This document shows, piece by piece, positions 35,516 through 46,900 of a DNA stretch of 64,000 nt. Position 1 is the stretch's first letter; every line of letters begins with the position of its first letter. Position numbers and translations under genes: made by a program. The notes under the pieces were generated by a model, which was not told where the DNA came from, did not search any database, and worked only from the letters and a program-made list of their open reading frames with translations. The DNA comes from Liolophura sinensis (lineage: Eukaryota; Mollusca; Polyplacophora; Chitonida; Chitonidae), in assembly GCF_032854445.1 (NCBI RefSeq), contig NC_088306.1, forward strand, positions 14,315,386 through 14,379,385. The letters are read 5' to 3'.

Positions 35516-36247
35516 TTGCCATTCGGGTTCGTAGTGGGTCAGTGTTACCATTGCAGCACTTCCGTTTCGATCCTGGGTTTGGTTCGTCCTGGTAATAGTG
35601 CGGTATCCCAAGGGTCCCGACGAATGTGGAGTGATCAGCCAGTTAAAAGAACGAGACTGACTTTGCTGTTTCCCTCCAGGACCGTATGTTGTTCACCAAA
35701 CAAAATCAATATTTCATGTTTCAGAGACGTGCTTGCACGAGATTTTGCGGGACAAGTCGCTTCTAGCCCTGTCCGCGTACCTAGGGTATGTTACTGCCCT
35801 TTTTCAATACAAATGAGACTTTGCATTTAAAATATAGGTTAGCCAGTTTTTAACTACTCGACCTTGTTTCTCTGCGGAGACTATATAACATGACATCGAG
35901 GCGAAGCCGGCATGCAGTGTTATGTAGTCCGAGTCAGTCATGGTTTCAATTTTTTAGCCCATATCGTCGCTTTCGAGCACAGTCTATACTGACTGCTTGA
36001 GTGTTACTAAAATGCAAGACGACCGTGTAACAGTAGACGACGAACGACGACAAAGTTTTTCTTTGGTGCTCAGTAAACATATTTTCACAGATCTTAATAG
36101 TTAGACGATATTCTTTTACGTGTACAGTTGTAGTCTTTTCAGCATGCAACATTGCAATTTGCAAGGGAGGTATGTAAACACACACTGAGTGGATCATGCT
36201 ACTTAGTGTATAAGGCAGTATGCTGAACCAACTTACATACGATGCAT
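35516..36247. other. Unannotated intergenic stretch
   Basis: No supported gene; the 111-residue ORF at 35495-35830 has no recognisable feature. Confidence 0.4.
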
Positions 36248-36259
36248 TATCTGCGTTTT

Positions 36260-36521
36260 GGGTCAGTGGCTCAGTTGGTTAGCGCGCTAGCGTAGCGTAA
36301 TGACCCAGGAGTCTCTCACCAATGCAGTCGCTGTGAGTTCAAGTCCAGCTCACGCTGGCTTCCTCTCCGGCAGTACGTAGGAAGGTCTGACAGCAGCCTG
36401 CGGATGGTTTCCCCTAGGCTCTGCCCGGTTTCCACCCACCATAATGCTGGCCACCGTCGTATAAGTGTAATATTCTTGAGTACGGCGTAAAACACCAATC
36501 AAATAAATAAATCAAATAAAC
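36260..36521 (+). mobile_element. SINE A, full length, with target-site duplication
   Basis: The best reference copy. A box TGGCTCAGTTGGTTAG at 36267-36282 and B box GAGTTCAAGTCC at 36335-36346 are the expected Pol III promoter. The body lacks about 8 bp (GTCGTGGG). Flanked by TATCTGCGTTTT at 36248-36259 and 36522-36533. Confidence 0.95.
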
Positions 36522-36709
36522 TATCTGCGTTTTCGAGAAAATACCTGAGACTTACAAGCAGACAAAGGGCCCTTTTTATCTCGATTTAACTCGATCTTAA
36601 TACTTAAAGAACAGCATAAGAAGAGAATGTTAACATTTCCACAAGAAAAATATGAGTAAACATTCGAGCAATTGACTTTGCGCAACCACAATGCAATGAT
36701 TTTTTGTGA

Positions 36710-36955
36710 TGATGTAATTAAAGGCGTACAACGTAAAGAGTAAACCCAGAGTAGAAACCGGGAAATACGGCGTTTAGTCAATTTACCTCAGTTAGGGTTT
36801 TATTTTAACTGTTCATGTAAATGCATAAACGGTAACAAATTACACGCTCCCTACCACCCTGGCTTAAGTAGAATTAGGTAAAAAAAATGTAGTTAAACTT
36901 CTTGCAATTTATTAGGACGCTACTTGTCTAGAATTACTCAAGATGTGTTATAATG
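36710..36955 (+). repeat. Family B repeat
   Basis: Core shortened, then CTCAGTTAGGGTTTTATTTT, CTGGCTTAAGTAGAATTAGG and GAATTACTCAAGATG. Confidence 0.85.
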
Positions 36956-37204
36956 GGTAGAACGGGCCACAGAAGCACCTCTATTCAAGCTTACCAACTA
37001 GAGGCTCCCAAAATGTTGCAGAAGATTAGTAATGCGTTGCAGCCCCTAGGCCCCGGTTCACGAAACAGTGAAAGGAAAATAAATAAACTTGAACTTTAAA
37101 GAAATATCCTACGCGATAACCGCTTATTATTTTATAAGACGTGTATCAGTCTGTCTACGACTGACACATGTCATTGTGGGTTTGCATGTTTGTACACGGA
37201 GGTG

Positions 37205-37365
37205 TTTAGGGAAGTATTTGAATCAATGCATCGGAACAGACATTCATAGACCAGTCGTCAGCCAAGATGGACGTTCCAGGTGAATAATCGCACGGCCAAT
37301 TCAAAAATCGACGTTTAACACAAACTATCCAGGATTAAGCAAAGAGAAGCAGTCGACAGTTTTCA
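37205..37365 (-). repeat. Family C repeat, the fullest copy
   Basis: GCATCGGAACAGACATTCAT, GTCGTCAGCCAAGATGGACG, GAATAATCGCACGGCCAATT, TTTAACACAAACTATCC and GAAGCAGTCGACAGTTTTC. No ORF. The ends are undefined. Confidence 0.65.
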
Positions 37366-37702
37366 ATGAACTTGGAAAGGCGCAAGGTTTGTTCTAGGTG
37401 AATGCCTGGAATCAGTATTCAAATCGTGTACCCCGTTAGTATACAAGTCGTCGATAATAAAATGTGTTAGGTGGGCTTTGATTGCCACCGTTCACATTTG
37501 GCAATTTGTCGATCTGATTCGACACGATGGATGGGTATACATCCTTTAGTCCCGTATGTCCATAGTATCTGTCTTACTTCAGCAACTTTTTGACTGTAAC
37601 TTTTACTATGAGGAACTCTTATATGTGACCTTATAATGCATTGTTTACTTTGGTTCTGATAACATATATTGCTGAACCTGTTTATATCTTTTTCGATTTG
37701 AT

Positions 37703-37962
37703 TGATTGATTGATTGGTGTTTTACACCGTACTCAAGAATATTTCACTTACACGACGGCGGCCAGCATTATGGTGGGTGGAAACCGGGCAGAGACAGGGA
37801 GAAACGCACGATCATCCGCAGGTTGCTGTCAGACCTTCCCACGTACGGCCGGAGAGGAAGCCAGCATGAGCTGGACTTGAACTCACAGCGACCGCATTGG
37901 TGAGAGACTCCTGGGTCATTACCCTACGATAGCGCGCTAACCAACTGAGCCACGGAGGCCCC
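37703..37962 (-). mobile_element. SINE A, full length, with target-site duplication
   Basis: Flanked by TTTTCGATTTGAT at 37690-37702 and 37963-37975. The tail complement is (TGAT)n rather than (TTTA)n. The head ends CCAACTGAGCCACGGAGGCC. Confidence 0.95.
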
Positions 37963-38414
37963 TTTTCGATTTGATGATTTGGTGCAATTATCTAAAACTA
38001 TGCTCAGAGTCTCAATGACATGTTTGTATAGTACAATGTCAGTGGAACACCAAGTCAAATACATCAGATTTGTTAAACGTTATACAGCTACCTTTTTGTT
38101 GCTCACGAATTACTCTAGGACTGTGGTGCAAAAAGCAGTGCAATCTAACAATTCGCATGACTTCACACTATAGCCCTTTAACTAGTCAGTAACTTCTACT
38201 CGTCCAGTCAGACCAGAGTGATCTCCCCTTGGTTGGTAATTTTTTCAACTCACAGCCTTTCTTTCATTCTCCCCTGTCCAGTTGTATATGAACACGTCAG
38301 TTCATAGTAACTGGTCCTGCTTCAATTCTGATCACCAATTCCGAACTTCCTGTTTCACAGGTTGACTGCAAGAAAGATAAAAAAACACAGTTTTTCATTT
38401 GGAGCTTTAAGTTC

Positions 38415-38557
38415 TTTAACAGCAACCTGCGGATGGTCTTGGGTTTCCCCCTGATTCTGCCCGGTTTCCTCCCACCATAATGCTGGCCGCCATGGTATAA
38501 GTGAAATATTCTTGAGTGCGGCGTAAAGCACCTATCAAATAAATAAATAAATAAATA
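38415..38557 (+). mobile_element. SINE A, 5'-truncated
   Basis: Starts at CAGCAACCTGCGG; tail AAATAAATAAATAAATAA. An AAGTTCT repeat flanks both sides (about 38408 and 38558), a possible short target-site duplication. Confidence 0.9.
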
Positions 38558-38993
38558 AGTTCTGTAAAACAAATTTGTAGAACGGGTATTAGAGAAAAGC
38601 CACAAAAATATCGCCAGACACACTGGATGTAAATACTTCTTTAACCGACATTTTCTAATAAATATACTATATTTATTTATTTGATTATTTTTCTATGGAA
38701 GTTCTGCTAATACAATTTTTTCCATTTCTTGATTTTGATACTTTTATTCCAAAGTACGTTAAGCGGGCCAGCCCACAACTATATTCCCAGGAAAAGACTG
38801 TGACATTATACATCAGCCAAGTGAGACACATGGCGTGATCACGGACGATTAAAAGAGAAGGAAAGAAAAAGAGCACATTTTTTTTCTATCTGATGGTGCC
38901 TGCTGCATAATTTTGCCATTTTTCCTCGCCATACACGTAAAGTCTGAAGACGGCAAAGCTGGCATAAATTGCGTGCATCGCGTCCTCCTCCAT

Positions 38994-39144
38994 CTTTATT
39001 TATTTATTTGATTGGTGTTTTACCCCCTACTCAAGAATATTTCACTTATATGACGGCGGCCAGCATTATGGTGGGAGGAAACCGGGCAGAGCCCGGGGGA
39101 AACCCACGACCATCCGCAGGTTGCTGGCAGACCTTCCCACTTAA
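38994..39144 (-). mobile_element. SINE A, 5'-truncated
   Basis: TTTATTTATTTATTTGATTG to GGCAGACCTTCCCACTT. It is the opposite orientation of the copy about 440 bp to its left. Confidence 0.9.
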
Positions 39145-39159
39145 CACCCTGTAATTTAT

Positions 39160-39540
39160 GCTGGGGGTGTGTTGTCTCTCAGCCAGTGAGAGTGGTTAAA
39201 ACTCCCGGCTTATTCGTGTAAACTCGGAACCTACGTCCAACATTCCCGTTCTTCATGCGGAAAACGAACTGTACTGTTCGCTACCTTCTGGGAAGAAGAG
39301 CTCTACCGGGAATGTACGAAATGCACTTCGGCGGTTTCCGACGACAATTCTCCTCCTAACGCAGAAGACTTCAGGACTAGTTCTTAGGCAAAATGGAAGA
39401 AACTTTAAATCACTCTAGTTGTTATTTCTTAGTTAACAAGGTAAACAAAATATTGCTTGACAACTTCCATTCTGGGCAAGTTATTGTACAACAAATTTCA
39501 GCTCGTAATCCCGAGGCCTGGTACACATAATTAAGTGTAA
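39160..39540. other. CpG-rich, ORF-rich segment of unknown nature
   Basis: Denser in CpG than its surroundings and open on both strands for 50-60 codons. The plus strand includes SEPTSNIPVLHAENELYCSL; the minus strand includes PEVFCVRRRIVVGNRRSAF. A 45-codon plus ORF from 39393 begins MEETLNHSSCYF. No domain is recognised. It may be a decayed transposon ORF or a gene remnant. Confidence 0.3.
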
Positions 39541-40024
39541 TTTTAGGGAACTCAAACATGGGTACTAACCTTACTTAATGACACCCAGACTGAACATAGA
39601 TACACATATTTTAGAGGGCTGCAAATCGTTTTTGAACATCCGGGTCCCGTGTTACTAATCTACCGTTTAACGTTGCTTCGGTTATATTCACTATTGTCAC
39701 GTATGCCTTTACGTATGTTATACTAGGCATATGTTGTCTTGGTTGTTATTTCCACAACTGTTTTACAATCGTACGCCATAATGGGAAAAAAATTGGGGGG
39801 ATTTTTTTCATAATAAGGATTTACAGGTACGCTTCGGCAAGAAGATCACACTTCAAGATATTTATGTCCATACACTAAACTGACCTTAAAGATCAGAATC
39901 TCTGCTGTGAGCGTTACAGAATGGTGTCCATTTATTCTAGATCCGAAAGATATGGTTACACGAGATCTGACTAGACGGCACGTACTTTCAAATTGCTGCT
40001 TTGAGCCTTTCTCTTAGGTTCAGA

Positions 40025-40100
40025 AGTCATCAGTGCGGGTCAGTAATCGCAGGCTCAAATTTGAAAACAACGTTCAACGCAAAGCATCAAATATTTAAGA
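40025..40100 (-). repeat. Family C fragment
   Basis: GTCAGTAATCGCAGGCTCAA and AACGTTCAACGCAAAGCATC. Confidence 0.5.
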
Positions 40101-40723
40101 ATATTATATAAAATGAGAAATTAGGACGAAGTCATGCAAATAGAAGCAAAATCAGTTCTCAGTATGTAAAAAAAGACGTCAGGAATTTTCTAGGCGTGGA
40201 AATATAATCTGTATTCGTTAATGTCGTTAATTTCACTTGTGCATCTTTGTTCCGGTTTGATTCGGGCTAAGCGGAATATGGCACAGTTATGAAACAATTA
40301 TGAAGTTGCGTGGGATTATTTACACTCGACAGAGTCATACTCATTAAGAATTGCAAGAAACTTAGAGTGTAGGCGTTTGATGGAATATCTTTGTAATCCT
40401 GTTTTGTTGGTTGGGGGGTGGGGGAGGGAAGTTGTAGTTATTAGTTGTGATTTGAAATCTTAGCACAACTATGTAGAAAGCTACATGGCCAAATATGCAC
40501 ACACCGTATGCAAAACCTTTCGATACTTTGCTATGGAAGTCAGAATATAACTAAAAGCATCAAAATCGAAAATCGAAATCAGAAATCGAAATATAAGTAA
40601 GATGTATCATTTGGACTAATCATTTATTCGTAGATTTAATAAGAAACGATCAGATTTGTACGGACGTGTCGTTTTGGCTGGTCCACTAAAGTGTTGTGGC
40701 TTTTGATCTCTCTTCTTAGGTAG

Positions 40724-40844
40724 GCATCCGGCCTTGTGATCGGTAACAGCCAGGAAGTACCGCTGCAGTTTACAGAAACATGCCTCTGCAGTGCGCTACA
40801 CAATCTACATCATCCTAGACGTGTGTACGTATACCATGTGTCTG
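40724..40844 (+). CDS. Possible internal exon, unrecognised
   Basis: A pyrimidine tract CTCTCTTCTTAGGTAG precedes an open segment of 121 bp that ends at a consensus donor CTG|GTAAGG. Translation begins ASGLVIGNSQEVPLQFTETC; no domain is recognised. If the first AG is used instead, every frame has a stop, so coding use depends on the second AG. Confidence 0.2.
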
Positions 40845-41065
40845 GTAAGGAGATCTTCATACTCTCACTGTTTTTCTTTGTAAGAGGAGACAATTGTAAG
40901 CCACCAGGCAGTGCCTGGTTTTGTATTTCATTCAACCACAAAAAGTCAAAGTACCAGAAGATACCATCAGGGAATCTTGGAAAAACACTGTACTTTAGCC
41001 ACGAGCATGCATAAGACAGCTATTTTTACAATACGCCATATGCCATGATGATGACCTACAGAGCA

Positions 41066-41085
41066 GGGGGGGGGGGGGGGGGGGG
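41066..41085. repeat. Poly-G tract
   Basis: Twenty consecutive G, the longest of four such tracts in the window. Confidence 0.9.
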
Positions 41086-42084
41086 CTGCGGAAAATGTGG
41101 GTTTAAGAATATTCCGACATAATTTCATCCACACTCGCGCTGACATTTTGTGACAGTGGTATTCTTGCCGCATAAATCTGAATAAAATAACACGGAACCA
41201 CTTTACTCTTCCCACGTAATATTTTAATAGCAAGTATCGTGTACATATCTTTGATTAAAAATTCTTACACAAAACTGCATCCGATGTTTATAGCTTACAC
41301 AAAAAAATATTTGAGAACATGAAAATATCTGCCTCGAAAAGTTTGCTTTCTCCTAATTATCAAAGGCGGTCATTTTACGTGTATGATCTGAATGAATCGC
41401 CATTAAGTTCTTATTGATGAACAAAGATTCTCGCCAATTATGTAGTTTTCGGAACATTTTCAGAAGAATCCAATAAGGACAATAGACGATCTACAAGTAC
41501 ATTAGTAACGCAATATCTGAATCAATCAAGACACAAACTGTTAATTAAAAAAAATGTAAATGACAATGAGTAGAAAACCAAACTATTATACAATTTTAAA
41601 TTACACGCATATGTATAAAAGACACACACATGATACATATACAAGATAGTTAATTATCGTGAGAATTTACGTTTTATACACTTCAATAATAAAATAATAG
41701 CATGGAATTTATATACATCTTTTTCGTGCCAAAATCACATCGGCAACTACTGCTTTGAGATGGTGGAACTGTTCCGATGAGATAAACGAACGTTTCTTCC
41801 CATCATCCTGATATCACTGGCACAGATAGCGACACCAGCCGAGACAGGGTTCATTATATATAAGTAAGGTTTTCCTTAATTACATCACAGCAGGGCATCG
41901 TAAATATCCTCAAATACTTTTGGCACACTCACAATTCATGCAAACCACAATCTTATTTTATATACAATGAACTATTCTAGGCTGCGCCTGGAAGTTTAGG
42001 ACAGACATCTCTTTCGCAGGGTTTGAGGATCGTGCATGAAGGAAATCGGCTTTTTCAGAAATGAGCGACAACCCGGCGCTAGGT

Positions 42085-42180
42085 GCCTGGCAAGCCTCCT
42101 GACTTAAAGCCGCAGACAAAACAGCTAGAGCTGGATTCGAACCTTCGACCATGGTACGATCAATGGGCAACGAGAAGGCC
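42085..42180 (-). mobile_element. tRNA-like SINE head fragment
   Basis: Minus strand: GGTCGAAGGTTCGAATCCAG, a good B box, then CTGCGGCTTTAAGTCAGG, shared with 2870-2985. Confidence 0.5.
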
Positions 42181-42381
42181 AGCCCATTATTTCACCGAGT
42201 CAGCAGTTGTCTCTTAAGGATCTTTCGGATCTTTATGACATTGCTGAAAAGTGAATGTTGTTTTAGTTAACTCACGCTAACAATGAATCTTGGAATACTC
42301 AGGGTGATTCTCAGAGAAAAACACTTATCCACAAAATACGAACTTTCTCATACATTTAAGCTGTTTAGAACATTCTTTATA

Positions 42382-42387
42382 TTTATT
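42382..42387 (-). terminator. Candidate AATAAA poly(A) signal
   Basis: The first canonical AATAAA I found on the minus strand downstream of the stop codon at 43987. It would imply a 1.6-kb 3' UTR across repeat-poor DNA. A variant ATTAAA at about 43097 is a nearer alternative. Confidence 0.2.
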
Positions 42388-43490
42388 GACAGACACGCTT
42401 TCTCAAAAGGCAGTATGGTTTGCATAAGCCTTACATAGTAAAAAAAAACAGTAAAAGTTTTATCAACCAATAAGAAAAAGGCACCCATTTTGAAATACTG
42501 TAAAGCTGTCTTCATGCCAGTGAAATAGCCTAGATTACGTCAAAAAGACCTTTAATAGTACGTATTGGTGCATATTAAAACTTAAAAGAGATAGTACACT
42601 TTGTCACCTCTTGTAATAGAGGCAATTCTCTTTGACGTGTTATATTAAGGTTTCCAAAAGCAATTCAAAACCCATTATTTTAGTTTTCTCCAGCAATATA
42701 TACAATTTTATCATTTGCTAAGCATAGATGTAAAAACGAAGGGGATAAAAATGTAAATAAGAAGTTTATAAAAAAATAAATTGATCCCATATTTGACATC
42801 GAACAATGGTTGAATAGGCAAACATCTTAGTGAGCTAGACGTGGAAAAAACGATCTATGTCATAAAATCTAAACTATGAACACATGAAAAAAAGTGTGAC
42901 GCTGTTGCCGACAAAGTACTTAAAATATTGACATAGGTGAAGCACATAACACGATATTGTTCTTTAGAGTAGGGTATGCAGTTACCTATAAGATGACTGG
43001 TTTTTATCACAGGTGATGTCACACGACTGGGCATGCGTGTTGCAGTCTACTGTAACAAATACCATACAAGAGACTATTTGATATAATACTTTTTTTTTTA
43101 ATCACGACATGATTCAGCACCGTACCCTACACTACACTGCTTTTTTTAAAATTTTCTAAAAGACACTTTTCAGCATAGAACTAAGAACACAAAGTTCAAA
43201 CATATTTATCATGTATGACATCGTTTTCACTAAACAAAATGTATGTCACAAGTAAACCTAATTCAGTTGCTATTTGCAATCAAGTCAACTACGTTTTAAG
43301 CCAAAAGAGTGTCTAGGAAGCTACATTGGTCACGAAATCACAAAATACAGAAATATAACTGAAATGTACGTGTACTTTTGAAAAAAATTCAATTTTTTTT
43401 CCACAAGAACGACATAAGACAAGTGTTAATATTGAAACAAAAATATTACATTTAACTATATATGGATTAAGGAGAGACGGTATTCAACAT

Positions 43491-43570
43491 AAAACTAGAA
43501 ACAACGAAAACTAGAAACAACGAAAACTAGAAACAACGGAAACTAGAAACAACGGAAACTAGATACAGCG
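43491..43570. repeat. 16-bp tandem repeat, about five units
   Basis: The unit AAAACTAGAAACAACG is repeated five times with few changes, the last unit being the most diverged. It lies about 420 bp downstream of the stop codon of the cysteine-rich gene, so it may be transcribed as 3' UTR. Confidence 0.9.
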
Positions 43571-43986
43571 GAATCTACAAAGGAACAATTTGGATAAGCG
43601 GTAATCGACTGAAATACCCCGAGAGCCACAGCATTTCTCGAGTAGGAAAACGGAAGATTTATCAACCGATATCAGTTAATTATTGAGGGATACTACATTG
43701 GTATCGAACCGTGAAATCCAGAGTAAAGTGATAGGTATTCGTGCAATCAGTACTCTAAAATACCATGGCTCTAGCGAAATTTCGACAAAAGTCGAATACT
43801 AATTATTCTTTTCTATCTTTTGCCATTTTATGACGGTGGAATAGTATCTCACAAAAGAATATGCAATATTTGTGCTATAATAACTTCCATACTGAAAATT
43901 CTATATAACAAAAATGTTATTTCAGCTGAATTTAGATGTTCTAAAGAGACCAGTGAAAACAGACAGGACAAGAAAATGATTAATCT

Positions 43987-46900
43987 CTAAAGAAATATTA
44001 GTACAACCAAATGAGCAAATAATGAAATGGCAATGCTAAGAAAACTTGTCGCAATTATCGGGGAAAATCCACTGGTACAAATTACTAGTCTTGTTCCATT
44101 GGCAGCTGTTCCATTTCGACTGTAATAAGAAAACAGATATTATTCACAGATTGCAATCATATTGATTCTGTATCATCAGTAAATATTAACAATAATAACG
44201 TTACATGAAAAAGATTTCTGAACTTTCATATATTTGGCCACATACGATTAAATTTACAATCAGTCGGCAACCTTGCGGAACATCAGAATACGTTTCACAA
44301 CGCTTCGTGGGCTACGTTAATTGGAACTACCCTGGCAACATATATTTATAATATGTGTTGGGCAATTTGTGGATGGTCGTGTGTTTCTCCCGAGCTAGGC
44401 CCGGTTTCCTCCCACCATAATGCTGATCGCCGTCTTATAAGTGAAATATTCTTGAGAATGACGTAAAACTCCAATCAACTAAAAACGTAAATAACAGGTG
44501 TTGTCTTCGTCATAACAATATATGTAGCCCATGATTGATTTGTAGGATTAAACGCTATCTTTTGAGCAGTCACTAGTAGATTTATTTATTTATTTGATTG
44601 GTATTTAACCCCATACTCAAGAATATTTCACTTATACGACGGCGGCCGGACAAAGCCCGGGGAAACCAACTATCATTCCTCGTAGAGTTATACTGTTATA
44701 CACTTGTTTGATAAATGACATTTGCTATTTATGCCACCATCTTTGTCATATTTGTTCTAAGGAGAAAACGGTGGTTGTGTACTCCACTCCCACCCTCTCG
44801 CATACGCTGTTCAAAATCGGCAATAGACAAGGGGTTTCGGCACCATTATCATGACATTTACAATCAACTGGGGCTTCAACTGCTTTGTGGCACGTGGCCT
44901 AGATCCACATACAATCACCGATATACAGAGTACTGAGAAAACTCATGTAAATAAACCTACCTTGAACAAATATAAGCTGCGTACGTGGAATTATTAGGCG
45001 TTTTAGTGGACGTGCCTGTCACAGGGGTGATACATGGGAAACGTTCCACTCTTACACGGCCTTCTAGCGAACAGTACACCTTACACCCCCTACTGTCCGC
45101 CAATAGGATCTTTTGTCCAGGTTTGTAAGACTGTCCTTTGTACTGGCAATCTTTTACAGGGTCTTGAGGATTAATCGTGTTGCCAGTGTTGCCACAGGTA
45201 AAATCCTCCCATGCTATTACGTCGCCATTTTCGTCACACAGCGTTCCATAACACATGTTCAGGCTACTAACACGGGAAATTTCCTCTCCGGACTTGTAAA
45301 ATTTCCCGTCGACCATGCAGCCTCCTTGCTGCCTGGTAGAAGTAGACGGAGATGTGAACGTCGTCGTTGTGTTTTTACCACACTGGAAGTTGTCCCACGA
45401 TAAAGTTTCTCCGTTTTCTCCGCAAATCATTCCGTAACACCAGTTTCCTTCCCTGCCTTCGCCAAATCTTTCCCCTGGTCTGTATGCTTTCCCTTCGTGA
45501 ATACATAAATGTGGGGTGGTGGTGTATGGAGGGGTGGGGCGTGTGCACACATAGTAGTCAATCTGTCCCTGCTGGTTACAAAATCTCCCACAGCCAGCCG
45601 AGTCACGGTGGATAGTTGACCCGGGTTGATACATGGTCCCGTTATAGTAACACCCAGAAGGTATTGTCGTGGGTATTGGCGTCGTGGTTTCACCACACTG
45701 AAAATTGTCCCATGGTATAGCCTGTCCGTCTTCTCCACAGTACATCCCATAGCACCAGTTTCCTTCCCTGCCTTCGGCAAACCTCTCGCCTGTACGGTAT
45801 ATCTTTCCTTCATAAACACATCCTCCCGGGGTGGTGGTGTATGGAGGGGTGGGGCGTGTGCACACATAGTAGTCAATCTGTCCCTGCTGGTTACAAAATC
45901 TCCCACAGCCAGCCGAGTCACGGTGGATAGTTGACCCGGGTTGATACATGGTCCCGTTATAGTAACACCCAGAAGGTATTGTCGTGGGTATTGGCGTCGT
46001 GGTTTCACCACACTGAAAATTGTCCCATGGTATAGCCTGTCCGTCTTCTCCACAGTACATCCCATAGCACCAGTTTCCTTCCCTGCCTTCGGCAAACCTC
46101 TCGCCTGTACGGTATATCTTTCCTTCATAAACACATCCTCCCGGGGTGGTGGTGTATGGAGGGGTGGGGCGTGTGCATACATAGTAGTCAATCTGTCCCT
46201 GCTGGTTACAAAATCTCCCACAGCCAGCTGAGTCACGGTGGATAGTTGAGCCGGGTTGATACATAGTCCCGTTATAATAACACCCACGAGGAGTTGTTGT
46301 GGGTTCTGTCGTAGGTATTGGCGGCGTTGTCTCGCCACATTGGAAGTCATCCCATGCTACAATTTCGCCGTTGTTGTCACAGAACATACCATAACACCAG
46401 TTTCCAGACTTACCCTCGCCGAAGCTTTCTCCAGGCTGGTACATTCTCTCCTCGTAAACACACGTATTCGGTGCAATGGTAACTGGCGTTGTCGTCGGTG
46501 GAGGGCATGGATACGCTAAGAGTTCCCCGTTTGTGGAACATTCAAACCCACAGCCACTTCCGTCAGGAATTTGTTGACCCGGTGAGTACGTCACGCCGTT
46601 ATATGAACATGTTACAGGCGATGTGGGACGGGTAGTGGGAGGACTGACGCATGTAGCGAAGAGCAACTCGCCTTGTTCGGAGCATAGACCGCCACAGTTC
46701 TGACCATTGCTTGGAATTCGCTGACCAGGCGCGTAATGCTGTCCGTTGTAGAAACAAGAAGGAGCTGGCGTGGTGATCGGTACGATGGTATGTTGTTGAC
46801 AAGGATAAGCCAGTAACTCCCCATTCGGGCCACATTCGAAGCCGCATCCGTTGGCATCTCGCAAAATCTGCTGGCCCGGCTGGTAAGTAACTCCGTTGTA

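Larger units (their letters stand above)
40850..43490. other. Repeat-poor stretch downstream of the cysteine-rich gene
   Basis: Apart from a poly-G tract at 41066-41085 and a tRNA-like fragment at 42085-42180, I see no member of the families that fill the rest of the window and no convincing ORF. The density drop suggests transcribed or constrained DNA, for example a long 3' UTR. Confidence 0.35.
44120..44960 (-). other. Predicted intron of the cysteine-rich gene
   Basis: An 841-bp intron from donor GTAGGT to a pyrimidine-rich acceptor ending TTATTACAG. It separates the extracellular repeats from the hydrophobic C-terminal exon. The exon 1 frame would hit a TAG inside the donor itself, so retention would give a secreted form lacking the tail. 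The intron carries two SINE A pieces in opposite orientation. Confidence 0.65.

Noticed and set aside
36260-36350. Genuine tRNA gene
   Set aside because: A and B boxes are present, but the sequence continues into a SINE body and A-rich tail, and no cloverleaf anticodon arm is convincing.
41066-41085. Poly-G tracts here and at 12922, 24878 and 28856 as G-quadruplex regulators
   Set aside because: Homopolymers without the interrupted G-run pattern, unreliable in length, and not placed near gene starts.
45427-46350. 307-codon open frame on the minus strand in a different frame from the main gene
   Set aside because: It overlaps the cysteine-rich CDS. The 315-bp tandem unit is a multiple of three, so the alternate frame stays open through all copies. 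It has no signal peptide or domain.
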